Origin: Vanilla planifolia
Taxonomy: Eukaryota; Streptophyta; Magnoliopsida; Asparagales; Orchidaceae
Direction of reading: 5' to 3'
Assembly (NCBI GenBank): GCA_023846275.1
Contig: JAIUJO010000069.1
Location: forward strand, 2,139,242-2,203,241
DNA: 64,000 nucleotides
The notes below the pieces were generated by a model. The model worked only from the letters and a program-made list of their open reading frames with translations, did no database searches and was not told where the DNA came from. Positions 14,090 to 28,199 of the stretch are shown in pieces; position 1 is the first letter of the stretch, and each line of letters starts with the position of its first letter. The position numbers and the translations under genes are program-made.

Positions 14090-15610
14090 AGTTAAAATAT
14101 TATAATAAGAAAATAACAAAAATTTACTACTATGACCTTACAACGAAATAAACTTAGGAACAAAATAAAATAATTAAATGACAAAAAAATAAAAAACTTA
14201 ATGTAAACAAAAACACTATGCTTGAAAAATGTTTAGTGAGGCATAATTATTTTAAATGAAAGAATTAGAAATAAAAAAATTGAGAACACTAATTTTTTAA
14301 GAAAGTAGAGATTATGAGTTTTATAATTGATGGATAATGTGTGAGGATGTGATGATGAGCATTAGTTGCTAATTGTTTGAATGTAATCACTAGAAAAGTT
14401 TTCTTTAAATCTTGTAAAAACTTTATCATCAATATTGTTTAAGAATTCATCTATTTGTAGACATTTTTCTAATTAATAAAATTACTTATAAAACTAGTTA
14501 ATTAGTCATTACTAATAATTTATAAAAATCCAAATGACTTCAAATAGTGGCTAAAAGAGACATTGTTCAATAAAAAAGCTCCAAGTCCATTTGATAATGA
14601 AAAATGCAAGATGAAATGGCAAGGATTAAGCAAGCTCTATTTGATCAGGAATGGTAGATCTAAACTATTATCTAATAGCTAGATTTAGATCTTATGCATG
14701 GACAAAACAAGAAATGTGAGATCACAAAATTTTGTTATCAAAAATAAATTTAATTATGATTTTATAAAAGGCTAATGAGAATGCAATCATTTGAATAAAA
14801 AATTGCATGATCAAATAATAAAATCACTACAATAATTTTGAGTATTGTTGTGCAAAATTGATTTCATTTTAGTTACAGATTGCATGAATGATGGATTAGT
14901 ATTGTCTTATAAGAATTTTCTTATGTGATCTAATAGGAGTATTGTTTGGTTTTAGTAACACCCTGGTTTGCTCAAAAGAGATTTCGTGCATAGTTTGATG
15001 AGTTAAGTATTATGCCAAAATTATTTGATGAGTTATGGAGTTATTTTGTCGAACCAATAAGGCCGACTGACATATTTAGGTGCTATGTTCTAATTTTACA
15101 ATTTTCCATATTATTAGTAATGATTATCTTTTTTCTATATTTTTAATTATATCATAAGTTTCACTAATTAATTGTTATAATTAATAATACTTTTTGAAAT
15201 AAATTATTGATATAATATTTCCAAAGATTTTATCAAGAACAAAATACTTCTTCAGATGATTAACATATAATAAAGAGTTTAGAAACTTAATATTTTCTAA
15301 AGTAATTATTTACCTAAAATTTAATTTTTGCACTTTCAAATGTTGATTTTAATCAAGCTTAATATGTTAATCAAAATTAAACTATCAAAACTAAAAATAA
15401 ATTCAAAATATTTTTCTTAGTTATTTGCCACTCAAATCGAGATGATTATCACAAAATTTAACCTTTCTTCTTCTTTTGAAATTTTCCTATGAACACAAGC
15501 ATGATCTCTCTGAAATTTTAAAATTTACTTAAATTAATTTATTAGCGATGATTACGACTTATGGTCAATAAACAAACAACCTTGATGAGGGGTCAACACA
15601 ACGTTCTCCC
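14090..15610. repeat. Internal tandem sub-repeat a1 of unit A
   Basis: Matches a2 about 2,219 bases further on. Both begin with the atgaccttacaa...aaataaactt words, share the cttatgctt and ttgagaac/ttaagaac lines, a region with tattt(a)ggcac/ggtgcta followed by tgttcta or ggctcta, and end near the tcctatgaacac/tcctatgaacat words. The same pair occurs in unit B, so the sub-duplication is older than the A/B duplication. Confidence 0.65.
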
Positions 15611-16319
15611 CCAATTGACAACAAAACCTTTTCAGGAGATTGATAAAAATATAAAGTATTTATAAAAGTAATGTTCATGACAATTAATGGTTCACCTACA
15701 TGTACATCATGGCTAGAGTAACGATCTATTTTAATTTATGCTAATTTTAATCTTTTAATCTCTATTCTCCCCCTCTTTGACCTCACTTAAGAAGAGTTAA
15801 TCCATATTTAGCAAATCCCTCACCAAATTTAGAATTTTGTGAAATTATCAACAACCACTTTTTTTCATCAAGTCTAATTTGTTCAAATTATATTTTTATC
15901 CAGTGTTCTAGTACATAATTCGTTTCCAATTGATTTAATTGTTTCTTTATAAGCATTACAAAATTTATTATTTATGCTATCTAGTGTTATGGATGACATC
16001 AAATTTATTGCAAAGTCTTAATGATAATGATAATATTAAGTCTTAACACAAATCATAATTTTATAAATCAGTTATTCTTCAAATCCTTTCTTTTTTCTTA
16101 CTTAATTTTTTTTTTGTAAACATAATTTCTCAAATCCTAATTATACATCATATATATATATAATGTTTTAAATTGGTATTAATCCATGAAAGTTTTAATG
16201 AAAAATACTTGATTTTAAATAATAAATTTAAGAACTCAAACCATTTTATCTCCAACATATTTACGATAATTAAGGTGCTATTTTCTTTAATATAAAGTAT
16301 TTTTCCAAAGGAGGTAAAT

Positions 16320-17830
16320 CCTCACAATGAAGTAATAGAAAGAGATTATTATGACCTTACAAACAAATAAACTTGGTAGCAAAATAAAATAATTTGATAA
16401 AACAATATGTAAATTAATACACATAAAAGTCTTATGCTTAATGAAAGCATAATGAACTACACGTTTTTTAATTAAATGAATTATAATAAAAAAATTAAGA
16501 ACTTAGCTTATTTGAGACTAAAGTAGAGATTAATTATGTGACAATTGAAATGTGCACCATAAAATGGAGTTAATGAGCATCGTGTACTAAATGTTTCTAT
16601 ATGATCACTTGAAAAGTTTTATTCAGATTTTATAAAAACATTTATTAATCTATCTTATTAAAGAAGTTACCTATTTTTAAATATTTTCTAATAACTGAAA
16701 TCACATGTCAAAAATATATTATTTAAAAAACTCTACCATTCTTTTTAATTGATATATTGTAAAAATCACAACAACTAACAGACACACCACGTTGGAGCTA
16801 TTTGATCATAACGCTCTTGCACCATTCTGCAATGAAAACTTCACAATTATGTGGATTAGAATAAAAATACTATTTAGAAATTATGATTTGATCTAGCTCA
16901 TTACATCTGAATCATAACCTCACGATTAGAGTTTACTCTTACATGCAGATAAATCAATGGAATGTGAGATCAAAAAATCACATGATTTGATAGAAGATCA
17001 AAATAGATGTCTTTAAAGGTGGATGAGATTAGAGTCATTCAATCGCATATTTGTCAAAATGGATAGCAAAATTCAATCTCAAAATTTTTAGTACAATAGT
17101 GTGGAATGGATATAAGTTTTAAATCTAGACTGAATAAACAATGGATTATCATTGCTTTTTTGGTGCTTTCCTATGTTACACAATTTGCATATCGTTTAGG
17201 GTTGCCTACCTATGCTTTGCTGCAGATTTAAGTTCTCTATGAATTCTAAATTTATGAATCAAATAAAAATTGTTTGATGGGCTGGAGATTTATTTTATCA
17301 ACATGATAAGCACTGTTAGCAATATTCAGGCACTAGGCTCTAATTCATACATTTGGTTCTTTTTAGTAATTTGTAGTTTTTGCTTTAATTATAATATCAT
17401 GTTTTCACTAATTAATTTTTACTATTAAAATATACTTTTTTAATAGTTTTTGAAGAAGGATTTTCAAAGGTATGATAAGAATTGAATGGTTATTTGGATG
17501 GAAAAGACACGACTAAGATTTTAGAATCCTAATACTTTTCCAAGTTGTTTAATTTAAATAAAATTTAATTTCTATTCTTTGTATGAGTGATTTCAATCAA
17601 ACTTAATATCTAATCAAAACAAAATTGAAACAACTAAAATTAAATTTAAAATCAACCCCTTCGTTAAATTCAAACAACAACTCTTCCTCTATTTTAAATT
17701 CTCCTATGAACATGAATATCAGTTTTCTAAAATATACAAAATTACTAAAACATATATTAATACTTCTTAGGATTTTTTTAAACAAAATACCATGACAAAA
17801 TGTCGATAACATAACATACTAAACAATCCA
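16320..17830. repeat. Internal tandem sub-repeat a2 of unit A
   Basis: Second copy of the a1 segment. It holds a stretch around 16,770-17,240 (with cacaccacgttggagc) that is missing from the corresponding b2 of unit B, so b2 lost or a2 kept roughly 0.5 kb. Confidence 0.65.
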
Positions 17831-20564
17831 ATACTCTAAGAAATGATCATGAAAATATCGATCATCAATAGATAATGACATTATCACTTCTACTACTCTT
17901 TTGGACCATTCCAACAATATATGGGGCCATTTGGTACCCACATGAAATAATGTCTCATTTGCATCAAAGCTTTACAATTCCAAAACTCCCCTTAGGATGT
18001 ACTCCACTCATGAAAGTATTTTAAACAATATTAAATGTCTTGTGTGACATACATTTTTACTTCAAAAATTATTGATTTTTTAAGAAAGGTAAATTCACCA
18101 TTAACACGAGATTTAAATTTCTTCATTAAAAAAAGAATCGTATAATCACATCATCAAACTTTTTTCTTCTCCTTCTCAAAGGGCACTTTCATAATTATCT
18201 GATTTGTCTCCCACTTCCTAACCTTTATAACAAATTTACATTTCACTCTTAACTTTAATATCTATGTTATTAGTTGCTTTCCTCTCATAATTATCCCCAT
18301 TTTGTACATAGTTTTTATTTTGTTAGTTATCTCTTGTCACAAAAACGTTGTAAAGACACTGTTGTCTTGCACATTTTATTGCAAATACTTTTGAAAGTTT
18401 ATTTTTGAAAAATTTAATAAAGACCAACACTGAGTATTATTGTTTAATTAAATAATTCATATATTTCTAACATCATTTGGCACTTTTGTTATCTTTCTTT
18501 AAAAAGCAAATTAAAAATAAATTAATATTATTTTCAATAAGTGTTGGTATTTTTTATGACATGTGCACCTCAATTTGAAGCAAAATTATTATTCATTCTT
18601 TAAAATTATAGGCTTTGTGATCTTATATAAAAGTATACATATGAAAATTTCATCTCATTAATTTAAAAATAAATTTTAACATGAAATTAAATTTATTCAA
18701 CAAATATTAAATAAACTTTAAAGTCTTTAGAATATTTTGTAAACTTCTACAAATACAAGAATGTAATCCTTCAAATTCAAAAAAATGTTGGGATGCCTAT
18801 AAAGAATCTCTTACACTACTTCCCAAATAGCTACTAGTTAGTACAACTTGTCCATTGTACATTCAACATGGGATTCTCTTCTTACTAATTTTCTTGATTT
18901 CTTATGTTAAGAATACCACTGGACTTTCCTCATGAAAGTATCTTGGATGCACCACCATGTTATATATTGAGTATTAGCAACACATTTTATAAAAGCTTAA
19001 AGACAAAATACAAGATGTGGTCTCATTGATGATAATGGCAAAACTATCTTGTAGGTAATGAAACAATTTTTTTCAACAATCTATAAAAAAACAAAACTCC
19101 ATTTATAATTATCATCATTTCCCAAACATTATAATGCATTTCATTAGACATACCATTATGAATACATGACCCACTTCTTAAAGGTCCACTTTCTTAATTT
19201 TCCTTTCAAAATTTAAATGGAGTAAACCTATTCTTTTTTAACTAATGATTTGATTATGTGGATATTCTAAATAGTTTCTAAAATCATATATATATGAAGT
19301 CTAGTACTCATAAATTGTTCATATTAGTATAACGGTAATTAATCATAGATATTATATAATACTATGTAAAGTGTCATTTATATGCTAGACAAATACTTAT
19401 TATTATTTAAGAAAATTAACTAAATGTCAAACATTTATCCAAGCCACATCAAAAACCTAATTTTCATAACCTTAACATGTTCTTAATTCTTTTAAATAGG
19501 ATTTAAGACATAAAATTTAAAATTTTCAAAAGAAATAAATAGGGAAATAGACGTAGCTTTAAAAGATCTAAAACTTGAAAACTTTTTTAGGATTATAATA
19601 AACAGGTCAAATATGAAATTTTGATTTATTTTAGAATTTATTTTACCATAATAATTAACCTTTTTTAAAAATTTTGAATAAAAAATAATGCAACAAAGTA
19701 CCTTAAATATTATTTTGTTGTAATTACTATAAAAAAGAGCTAAAACAATTTGAAAGGAATTGGTGAGTTGGCCCTAAGCTATTCATTAAAGTGTAATTAG
19801 ATGGAAATGGTTTTCTTAAAAAAATAAACTAATTCATTAATTCCTTGAAAAATTTATAAAATTTGAAGTTTACTAAAAATTTATAAAATTTTTTTTGAGC
19901 CACTAAGAGTGCTAATATAAATGGAAAGAGAATAGAAATTGAAAGAAATAAGTATAAATTAAGAAGGAGCATTAATCTATTCATGACATACATGTAAGTA
20001 GAGTTTATTTTTAATTATTTTAGTTATTCCTTCATAAATAATTTATGTTTTTAAATTAAATTTATTAAAAGTTTTGTTATCATCAAAATTGAGTTATTTT
20101 TTTTAAATTGACCTCCAGACATGGTATTTTATTTTTTTATGAAAAATTCTAAGAATTGTTAATAAATTTGTTGAAATTAATTTTTAAATTTTCGAAAATC
20201 AATACTTCTATTCATGAGAAAATTTGTAGAAGTAGGGTAAAGGAAAATCCCATTAAGGTCATCTTCGTTGGAGTGACAGACTATTAAGGGATATATTTTA
20301 CATTCAAATTTTAGTATTTTAATTTATTTTAATTTATTTTAATAAAAATATCAAGTTTCATTGAAGTACTTTTTATGACACATTAGAATTTAATGAAAAA
20401 CTTAATTCATTCTCTTTTACTATCTCTAAATTGTTTTTTATTTTTTATCAAATCTTAGTATTTATTCAAAAACATTTGTAAAATATACATTTTAATTATA
20501 ATAATTAAAATCAAAATAATACTAAATAATTGTAATGATTAGCAATAAAAATAAAATTTCTTTA

Positions 20565-20960
20565 CTGTGCTTAAAAGACATTAGCTGTGGTTAAGAGGTC
20601 TTGAGTGCAAATCCCTAAATTCATTTGCAAGTTGGTGTACAAAGTACAACTACAAATATAGTTTAGTTGACTCTTAAAATGGGTTAGTACCATCGAATTC
20701 ACATATACAATGTATAAAACCGATACTAACAACACTTTTAATGACTTGTCAAGCAAATCAGGTGGAAACAGACCCCAAATATGTTGACTTTGAGCAACAA
20801 GTAAAGGTTTATATACAAAACATCTTTGTTGACTTACACAGTATAGGACTAAAGCAAATCCTTCATTTCTCACATGTTTCGAAATTGTGGGGATTACTAT
20901 AACCATCTGATCATGCAATTTCATAAAGTCTAATACCATTTAATAATCACTTGATTAGTT
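20565..20960 (-). promoter_or_regulatory. Conserved promoter-like block in unit B
   Basis: Counterpart of 12,465-12,860. On the minus strand an ATCCCCACAATTTC box (near 20,880-20,893) is followed by tgtatataaacc (about 20,806-20,817) and the same downstream order, ending at the gacctcttaacc word at about 20,590. A chance open frame of 122 codons runs through it on the minus strand but is not shared by the other copies. Confidence 0.4.
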
Positions 20961-22224
20961 ATTATTCCTTATGTAAGATCTAAATTTAGACATCAGACCA
21001 AGAATTAGATCTAATGGTTTTGATTAAATACTTCTTTTTAAACTTTCATATCTAATCCCACTTGTTGGATCATACATTTTTCTCGAACAATTAGTCTCAG
21101 TTCTTTTTGATCAAGTGATTCGAGCACAACATCTCTTTTTGCTGCTTTATGAGCCATTAGAATATTTTTTTAAAATAATAATTTTTCAACTAAAAATAAA
21201 AAAATAAGTGAAATAATAATCCTTATCTTGCTTCTTTTGGTAAATACTTTCAGTCATAAAAATATTTATAAATAAAAGAATTTTTTAATAAAATGGATTG
21301 ATGAATTTTCATACGAGTTAAATAAACTTTTCAAGCCCTGCTATTCATGTCATTAGTAGCTCATAATAATTGTTGCAACTATAGCTACTTCCTTTAGTCG
21401 CTAAACTATTAATCACAACTTTCTTTTTAAGTTAGTTAAGTTATTATTTTTTTATTTATAATTGGTTTAATTAAGATATTTTTGTCTCATTAATTATTTT
21501 ATTGAGCATAAGATTTTAGTTGTACTAATTTTTATTATGAGGATTTGGCCTACATGTCTATTTACAAATGTTTACATTTAGTACTTTTTTCTTAAATTTT
21601 GTCAGGGTTGAATGTAGGCTTTTTTAAGGTAAGCCACCTAAATATCGTTGGTGTATATTTTAGTTCTTATTGATTTTTTATTTATATTATTTTATAATTT
21701 TTTTATTTAATAAATTAATTTATTTTAAATTATATTATAATTTTATTAAATAATTTTAAACTATTTATTAAAAAAATTTTGTTAGAAACTTGAATTTTTA
21801 TTCCTTATAATTCACCATTTTTTGTAGATCCAAACTTTATCATATGCATATAATGAAGTGTTATTTAATATGAGAGGAGTGAATTGTTAGAAATAAAAAT
21901 TATTTTTCTAGAGAATATTTTTCAAAAATACTTTAATATATGATTTTTAATAACATTGAGTACAACATTAAAAGTTAATTTTAGTAAATAGTAATTTTAT
22001 GTTAAAATATGTTAACTCATTTAAAATATAATCATTTTCTTTTCATAAAACTTTTTAAGAAAATTATAAAAACAGTTAGCAAAGATACAAGTGGTAGATG
22101 AATATTTTCCAAGTGGTTCAGCTTAAAATCAAGCATACCTCTACGCCCGAAAAAAACTAGTAAAAAAATAACTGATTTAAGTTTTTTTCCAAATCACGTG
22201 TAGGTTAAAGTAGTATAATAAAAA

Positions 22225-23700
22225 AAAATAAAACTTTACTTGCACGACCTTACAACAAAACAAGCTTAGAAACAAAATGAAATAATCAAATGACATAAAT
22301 TAAAAACTTGATGCAAACAAAAACATTATGCTTGAAAATTTTTTTGTAAGGTATAAGATTTTTAAAGGAATCAATTAGTAACAAAACAATTGAGAACTTC
22401 ACTGATTTTTTAAAAAAGTAGAGATTACAAGTTTTTTATGTGAAGGACAAAGCATAAGGATGTGATGATGATCATTAGGTGCTATTGACTTGAATGTCAT
22501 CACTTCAAAATTTTTCTTTTGATTTTATAAAAATTTTATCATTCGATTTCGTTTAGGATTTCAAAAATTTATAGACATTTTTCTAATTGTTAAAAGCACT
22601 TATAAAAAATGATTCATTAGTCATTACAAATAAATTATAAAAATCCCAATTTCTTGAAATAATGGCTAAAAGAGACATTGCCCAAGAATAACTTGATCAA
22701 AATGCTCCTAGATCATTTGATCATGAAAAATGCATGATGAGATGGCTTAGATTAAGCAAGCACTATTTGGTCTGGACCAAAAGATCTAAATTGTTACCAA
22801 ATTGCCTGATTTAGATCTTATGCATGGACAAAAAATGAAATGTGTGATCAAAAAATTTCGTTATCAAATAATGAATCTGATAAGGCGTTTTCAAAATTCT
22901 AATGAGAATATGATCATTTGATAGAAAAATTGCATGATAAAATCATAAAATCACTTCAAAAATTTTGAGTATATTCATGCAAAATGAGTACACATTTTGG
23001 TTACAGATTGCAAGAATGATGGATTATTATTGCTTTATAAGAATTTTCCTATGCCATCTTATAAGAGCTTTGTTTCGTGTTTGTAACCCCTTGTTTGTTC
23101 AAAAGTCATTTACCTTATTTTTTGATGGGTTATTTATAGAACAAAAATTATTTGATGAATTATGAAGTTATTTTATTGATTCGATACGCCCAACTCACCG
23201 TATTTAGAAGCTATGTTCTAACTCTGCATTTTCCATATTATTAGTGGTAGATTGTTCTTTTTTTATTTTAATTAAATATTAGTTTTAAAATTTAATTGTT
23301 ATAAATATAATACTTTTTGAAATAAGTGATTTATATAATATTTCTGAAGAATTGATCAAGAATAAAATACTTCTTTAGATGGTTAACAAATGATAAAGAT
23401 TTTAGAATCTTAATATTTTTCTAAAATAATTAATTTAAACTAAAAAAAAATTTGCCTTCAAAGTGTGATTTTAATCAAGCTTAATTTTTTTAAAAAAATA
23501 AAATTTTAATAACTAAAACTGTATTAAACATACTTGTCTCATTTATTTGTTAATCTAACCAAGGATGATTGTGACAAAATTTCTTCTCTACTTCATCTTT
23601 TTAAGTTTTGCAAAAAACACTAGTATCATCTATGTAAAATCTTAAAATTTACATAGATTGATTCATTAGTAATGATTAGGGCTTATGATAATCAAAGAAA
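22225..23700. repeat. Internal tandem sub-repeat b1 of unit B
   Basis: Counterpart of a1, offset about 8.1 kb from it, and tandem partner of b2 about 2,236 bases downstream (acgacctta at 22,244 versus atgacctta at 24,480). Confidence 0.6.
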
Positions 23701-24454
23701 GTAGCACAATGAGGAATCAACACAATAATCTATCCCACTTGATAACAAAACTTGTAAAGAAATTTATAAAAATGTAAACTATTTACAAAAGTAATATGCA
23801 TGATAGTTAATGCTGCACCTATCTATATGTACATCATGACTAGAGTAATGATCCAGCCTACTTTATGCTTATTTTAATCTTTAAATTTCTATTCTGCCTC
23901 TCATTTACAACACTTAGAGAGAGTCAATCTATATTTAGTAAATTATTCAAAAATTTACAAATTTGTTAAACTATGGCCCAACTCATTTAAGTTTATTTTG
24001 TACAAAATATAGTTTTATCTAGTGGTCTTGTGCACAATTCCTTTTAAATTGATTTAACTATTTCTAGATAACTATTACCAAAATTTATTATTTATTTTAT
24101 CTTGTGTTATGGATAATTTCAAATCTTTTTCAAAGGCTTAATGGTTATGTGAAGATTAAAATTTTAACACAAATTGTAGTTTTATCTATAACTTATTGTT
24201 TTGAAAGATCTGTCTTAAATTTAAAGTTTTAAGAATTTTCTTCAACGACTTTCATTTTTCTTACTTATTTTATTTTAATTTTCTAAACTTAATTTCTCAA
24301 ATCTTATTTATTTCATTAAAGCTGTAACGTACAATAATTTATTTTAATTATTAAATTTATGAACATAAACAATTTTAGCTCCAACATATTTAGGATAACT
24401 GAGGTACTATTTTCAATCATATAAAGTATTTTTCCAAAGGAGGTAAATCCTCAC

Positions 24455-25460
24455 AATGAAATAATAGAAAGAGGCTTTCATGACCTTACAACCAAGTAAA
24501 CTTGGCAACAAAAATAAAATAATTTTGTAACATAAAACATAAATTACTACACATAAAAGTCTTATGCTTAAATGAAAGCTTGATGAACCACAAGTGTTTT
24601 AATTAAATGAATTATAATTATAGAAAATTAAGAACTTAGCTTATTTCAGAAGAAAGTAGAGATAGTTAATGTAAAAATTAAAATATACACAATAAAAAAG
24701 ACTTAATGAGCATTGTGCAATAAATGATTTAATATGATGACTTCAAAAATGTTTCTTCTAGTTTTATAAAAAATTTTATTAGTATATCTTATTAAAGATT
24801 TTACCTATTTATAAATATCTTATGATGACTTAAAAACTTGTCAAATTGACCAATTAGTCAATACTCTTTTTATTAAAAAAACTCAACCATTCTTTTTAAT
24901 TGATAAATTATAAAAATGACAACTAAAATTGTGAGATAAGTTTGAGAGTTATTTTATCAACATGATAAGCACCACTAGTTGTATTTAGGCACTATGCTCT
25001 CTTTGGTACTTTTGGTTCTTTTTAATAATATGTTTTAACATTATTTTAATTATATATTATTTTTTTAAGAATTAATTTTTATAATTAAAATACACATTTT
25101 GCAAAAGGTTTTTGGAAGAGGATTTTGAAAATTATCATAAGAATTGAGTGATTATTTGGATGGTAAAGACAAGATTGAGATTTCAGAATCCTAAAACTTT
25201 TCTAAGATGATTAATTCAAAGAATATTTTATTTTTGTTCCTTGTATGACTGATTTCAATCATACTTAATATTTAATAAAAATTTGAAACAACTATAATTA
25301 AATTTAGAATAAATCTCGTTATAAAATTCAAATGACATCTCTTCTTCTTTTTTAAATCCTGTAATGAAAAAGAATATTAATTTTCTAAAATCTACAAATT
25401 TTACTCAAAATAATATATAAGTAATTCTTATGGTCTATTGTTATGAAACAAAATACCATA
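24455..25460. repeat. Internal tandem sub-repeat b2 of unit B (shortened)
   Basis: Counterpart of a2, but about 0.5 kb shorter. The sequence passes from the gacaactaaaattgtgag line at about 24,917 straight to the ttattttatcaacatgataa line, skipping what occupies roughly 16,770-17,240 in a2. Confidence 0.6.
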
Positions 25461-26995
25461 ATTAAATGTCAAGAACATAACATATTAAAGAATCCAATAC
25501 TCTATGAAACGATCATAAAATATCAACTATCATTTGATAGTGATGTTATCTCCCTGCTACAATAGTTTTGGGCAATTCCAAACATTTAAGGGACCATTTG
25601 GTTGCCACATCAAATAATGTCTCACTTTCCAAAAGGTTTCACCATTCCAAAACTACCATTACGATGTACTTTACTAATGAAAGTTTTTTTAAGAATATTA
25701 AATGCCTTGTGTGACATACATATTAACTTCGAACATTATTAATATATTAAGAAAGTTAAATTCGCTGCTAAGAGGGGACTGACCTAAGTTTCATTAAAAA
25801 AATCATGATATAATCACTTTATCAATTCTATTCCTTCTATTTCTGTAAACCTCCTTTCATAATAATCTAATTTGTGTCCCTCTTCCTATCCTTTATACCA
25901 AATTTCCATTTTGCTCCCAACTATAACATCTATGTTGTTAGTTACTTTACTCTTACAATTCTCTATATATGGTACGTAATTTTTACTTTTTTAGATATCC
26001 CATGTGACAAAAACCTTATAAAGACTGTGTTGTCTTACACATTCTAGTCGAAATGACTTTTGTAAGTTTTTTTTGAAAAATTTCATAAAAAACTCATCCA
26101 TATTATTAGTTCACATAAATTATGGTCTTTGTAATCTTATACCAAAATATCCATATGCAAATTTCATTTCATCACATTCAAAAAAAAATTATAATGAACT
26201 TACATTTACTAAACAAATATTAAATAAATTTTGAAGTTTTTTGAATATTTTGTAAATTTCCATACATGAAAGAATTCAACCATTCAAATTCAAAAAAAGT
26301 TGTGATGCCTTTAAAAAATATCTTCCTCTACTTTCCAAATAGCTACTAGTTAGTTTAACCTGTCCATTATACATTCAACATAAGATGCTCTTCTTCCTTA
26401 TTTTCTTGATTTCTAATGTTAAGACCCCATTGGCCTTTCATCATGAAACAATCTTGGATGCACCACTGTGCTATATATGTAGTATTAGCAACAAATTTTA
26501 TTAAAATTGAAAGAAAAAATGCATGATGTGTTCCTGCTAAAGGTAATGGCAGAACTATCTTTTAAGTAATGTAACAATTTATTTCAATAATCTATAAAGG
26601 AACAATATTCATTGTTTATATTTATCCTCATTTTCCAGACATTATAAAGCATTTCATTCAGCATACCTTTATGAATACATGATCCTCTTCTTAAAAGTGT
26701 ACTTTCTTAATTTTGATTTCAAAATTTCCATAAGGTAAATCTACTATTTTTAACTCATGTTTTTATTATGTGGATATTTTTAATAGTTTCTACACTCATA
26801 TCTATATCAAGAGGTGTTCTCTTAATTTGTTCATATAAGTATAATGATAGTTAATACTATGTAAAATGTCAACTCTATGCTAGACAAATAATTATTATTG
26901 TATAAGAAAATTAATTAAAGTTCAATATTTATTCTACCTACATAAGAACCTAATTTTCATAACCTTAAGATATTCTTAACTCATTTAAATATTCT

Positions 26996-27715
26996 CTTTC
27001 ATTGAATTCTAGTTTTAGCCTACAATGTTGTGTTAAACATTACTTGACGATAATATGTATCATGCATCCTTTGAAAAATTTATGATGTTTGGAATCCTAT
27101 GTAATATAATTTTTTTAGCCATGCCATATAAGTCTTAATATTTTGTCAAGCTGTATTTGACCTATTATTTTGCAAGACAGACGTTGCCTTAATAAGCAGC
27201 ATATGAATTTTTATGGTGGATAGCCTCAACTTCAATTCATTTTAATTTAACATCACTACATACAATAATAGCTTGCTAACAATATGCCAGAATGACTAAT
27301 ATAGTACAGTTCATTCTATTTGTTATGGATATACCATATATTATTAAATTATCCAACTAAATACTTAATTGAGCATCCTCTATGTTATACATCATACAAT
27401 GTTTCTCTCCTTCTTAAAGCTATAAAAGCTATATTTACTTTTCCTTTGATGATATAGGATCCCAAAACCATAATGCCATAGTAATTAAAGCCATTCTAAT
27501 GATCTCAATGTCTAAATAGATTTATTGTCAAACCAATTATGAACAAAATATTATATCTATGTTTTAATAATAAGAAGCTTAAATATGAAAACTTATGCAT
27601 ACTTTGATTATAGAGTTACATCAATAAGAAGATAGGAATTAGAAATCAAAAACAAAGTTAATGTAAGTTATCTCAATAGAATATTCTTCAAATAGATAAA
27701 CCAATTGGCAATTTA
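26996..27715. repeat. Flank of copia remnant shared with unit C
   Basis: Matches 49,620-50,150 in order, strongest at the ctcaatgtctaaatagattt line (27,507; 49,940) and the gagttacatcaataagaag/gagttacatcaataagtag line. No protein motif was recognised. It may be the badly decayed middle of the same copia element, upstream of the reverse transcriptase pieces. Confidence 0.6.
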
Positions 27716-27719
27716 TTAA

Positions 27720-28135
27720 AAAACCTTAGTCATAATGGAATATGTTCAAGTGGTGCTTGATCAAATTATGCATCAAAACTAAGACAAAGATTTAGAAGGC
27801 ATGGAAGGCTTTGGAAAACTAAAATTGAATGACAAACAAAAATCTTGGTATGACAAACTTTCAGATTTCTATTTAAATGTTATTTTAGTGTGAGGATGTA
27901 GACAAGATTTTATTCATCAAGGATTGTACTAATTAACTTCTTCTAGTCTGATATATTTTGATATATAAATTAAGGCTTATTCAAATGACTTTGTAAGCAT
28001 GTGGGTGTAGGATTTGAGATGAACATAATTATTGAGTTTTTGTAGTTTCTCAAATTACAAGTTAAGTAGGATAAGGATGTTATCTTTTGATCTTACATAA
28101 AGTTTATAATGAGATGTTCAAACTTCAAAAAAAGG
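27720..28135 (+). pseudogene. Ty1/copia pol fragment: reverse transcriptase C-terminal part
   Basis: Conceptual translation gives KQKSWYDKLSDFYL at about 27,834-27,876, matching the copia RT stretch that ends in WY-x-x-LS. After a frame change comes VDKILFIKD (27,898-27,924), the family's VDxTLFxK motif. Further on, FEMNII at about 28,012 and KLQVK plus DKDVIF at 28,050-28,085 correspond to the FEMSMMGEL and LGLQVKQ part. The YVDD catalytic box between them is decayed beyond recognition. Stops and frameshifts are frequent, so it makes no enzyme. The motif style (FEMSMMGEL, LQVKQ) points to the Sirevirus/SIRE lineage, which is an inference. It is followed by a second, longer pol piece that overlaps it in content, so the element was already rearranged. 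Confidence 0.8.
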
Positions 28136-28199
28136 AAATAGTTCCATCAAAGGAATTAGTATAAAATGAAAATAACCTTAAAGATGTAACCTTAAGTGA

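Larger units (their letters stand above)
11201..19500. repeat. Large diverged repeat unit A
   Basis: About 8.3 kb matched in order by unit B (19,501-26,995, offset about 8.1 kb) and, in part, by unit C (44,900-49,570). Anchor words include the aggattatcataaa region at 11,451 (B 19,588; C 45,155), the taagaggtct block at 12,490 (B 20,593; C 47,930) and the atgacctta block at 14,132 (B 22,244). The left edge is set by A and C sharing sequence from 11,201/44,900 onward. The right edge is set by A and B both ending around cataacctta...ttaaata (19,465-19,500; 26,960-26,995). There is no reading frame and divergence is substantial, so the unit is old non-coding or long-dead transposon DNA. The element type is not recognised. 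Confidence 0.8.
19501..26995. repeat. Large diverged repeat unit B
   Basis: Second tandem unit, in the same orientation as A. Its left edge is truncated relative to A and C: it starts about 170 bases into the unit (B 19,511 aligns with A about 11,372), directly abutting the right edge of A. That is what unequal crossing-over or a tandem duplication with an internal breakpoint would leave. It continues without a break into the copia remnant at 27-30 kb, as unit C does at 49.6-52.6 kb. No coding frame is credible. A 122-codon minus frame at 20,571-20,939 is not kept open in A or C. Confidence 0.8.

Noticed and set aside
20570..20620. tRNA-like or SINE-head words (ggttaagaggtct, gagtgcaaatccc) in A, B and C
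   Set aside because: The second word loosely resembles an internal B box, but spacing from any A box is far too short and no cloverleaf can be drawn.
20571..20939. 122-codon minus frame in unit B
   Set aside because: The equivalent positions in units A and C carry stops and frameshifts. It coincides with a promoter-like conserved block rather than a coding one.
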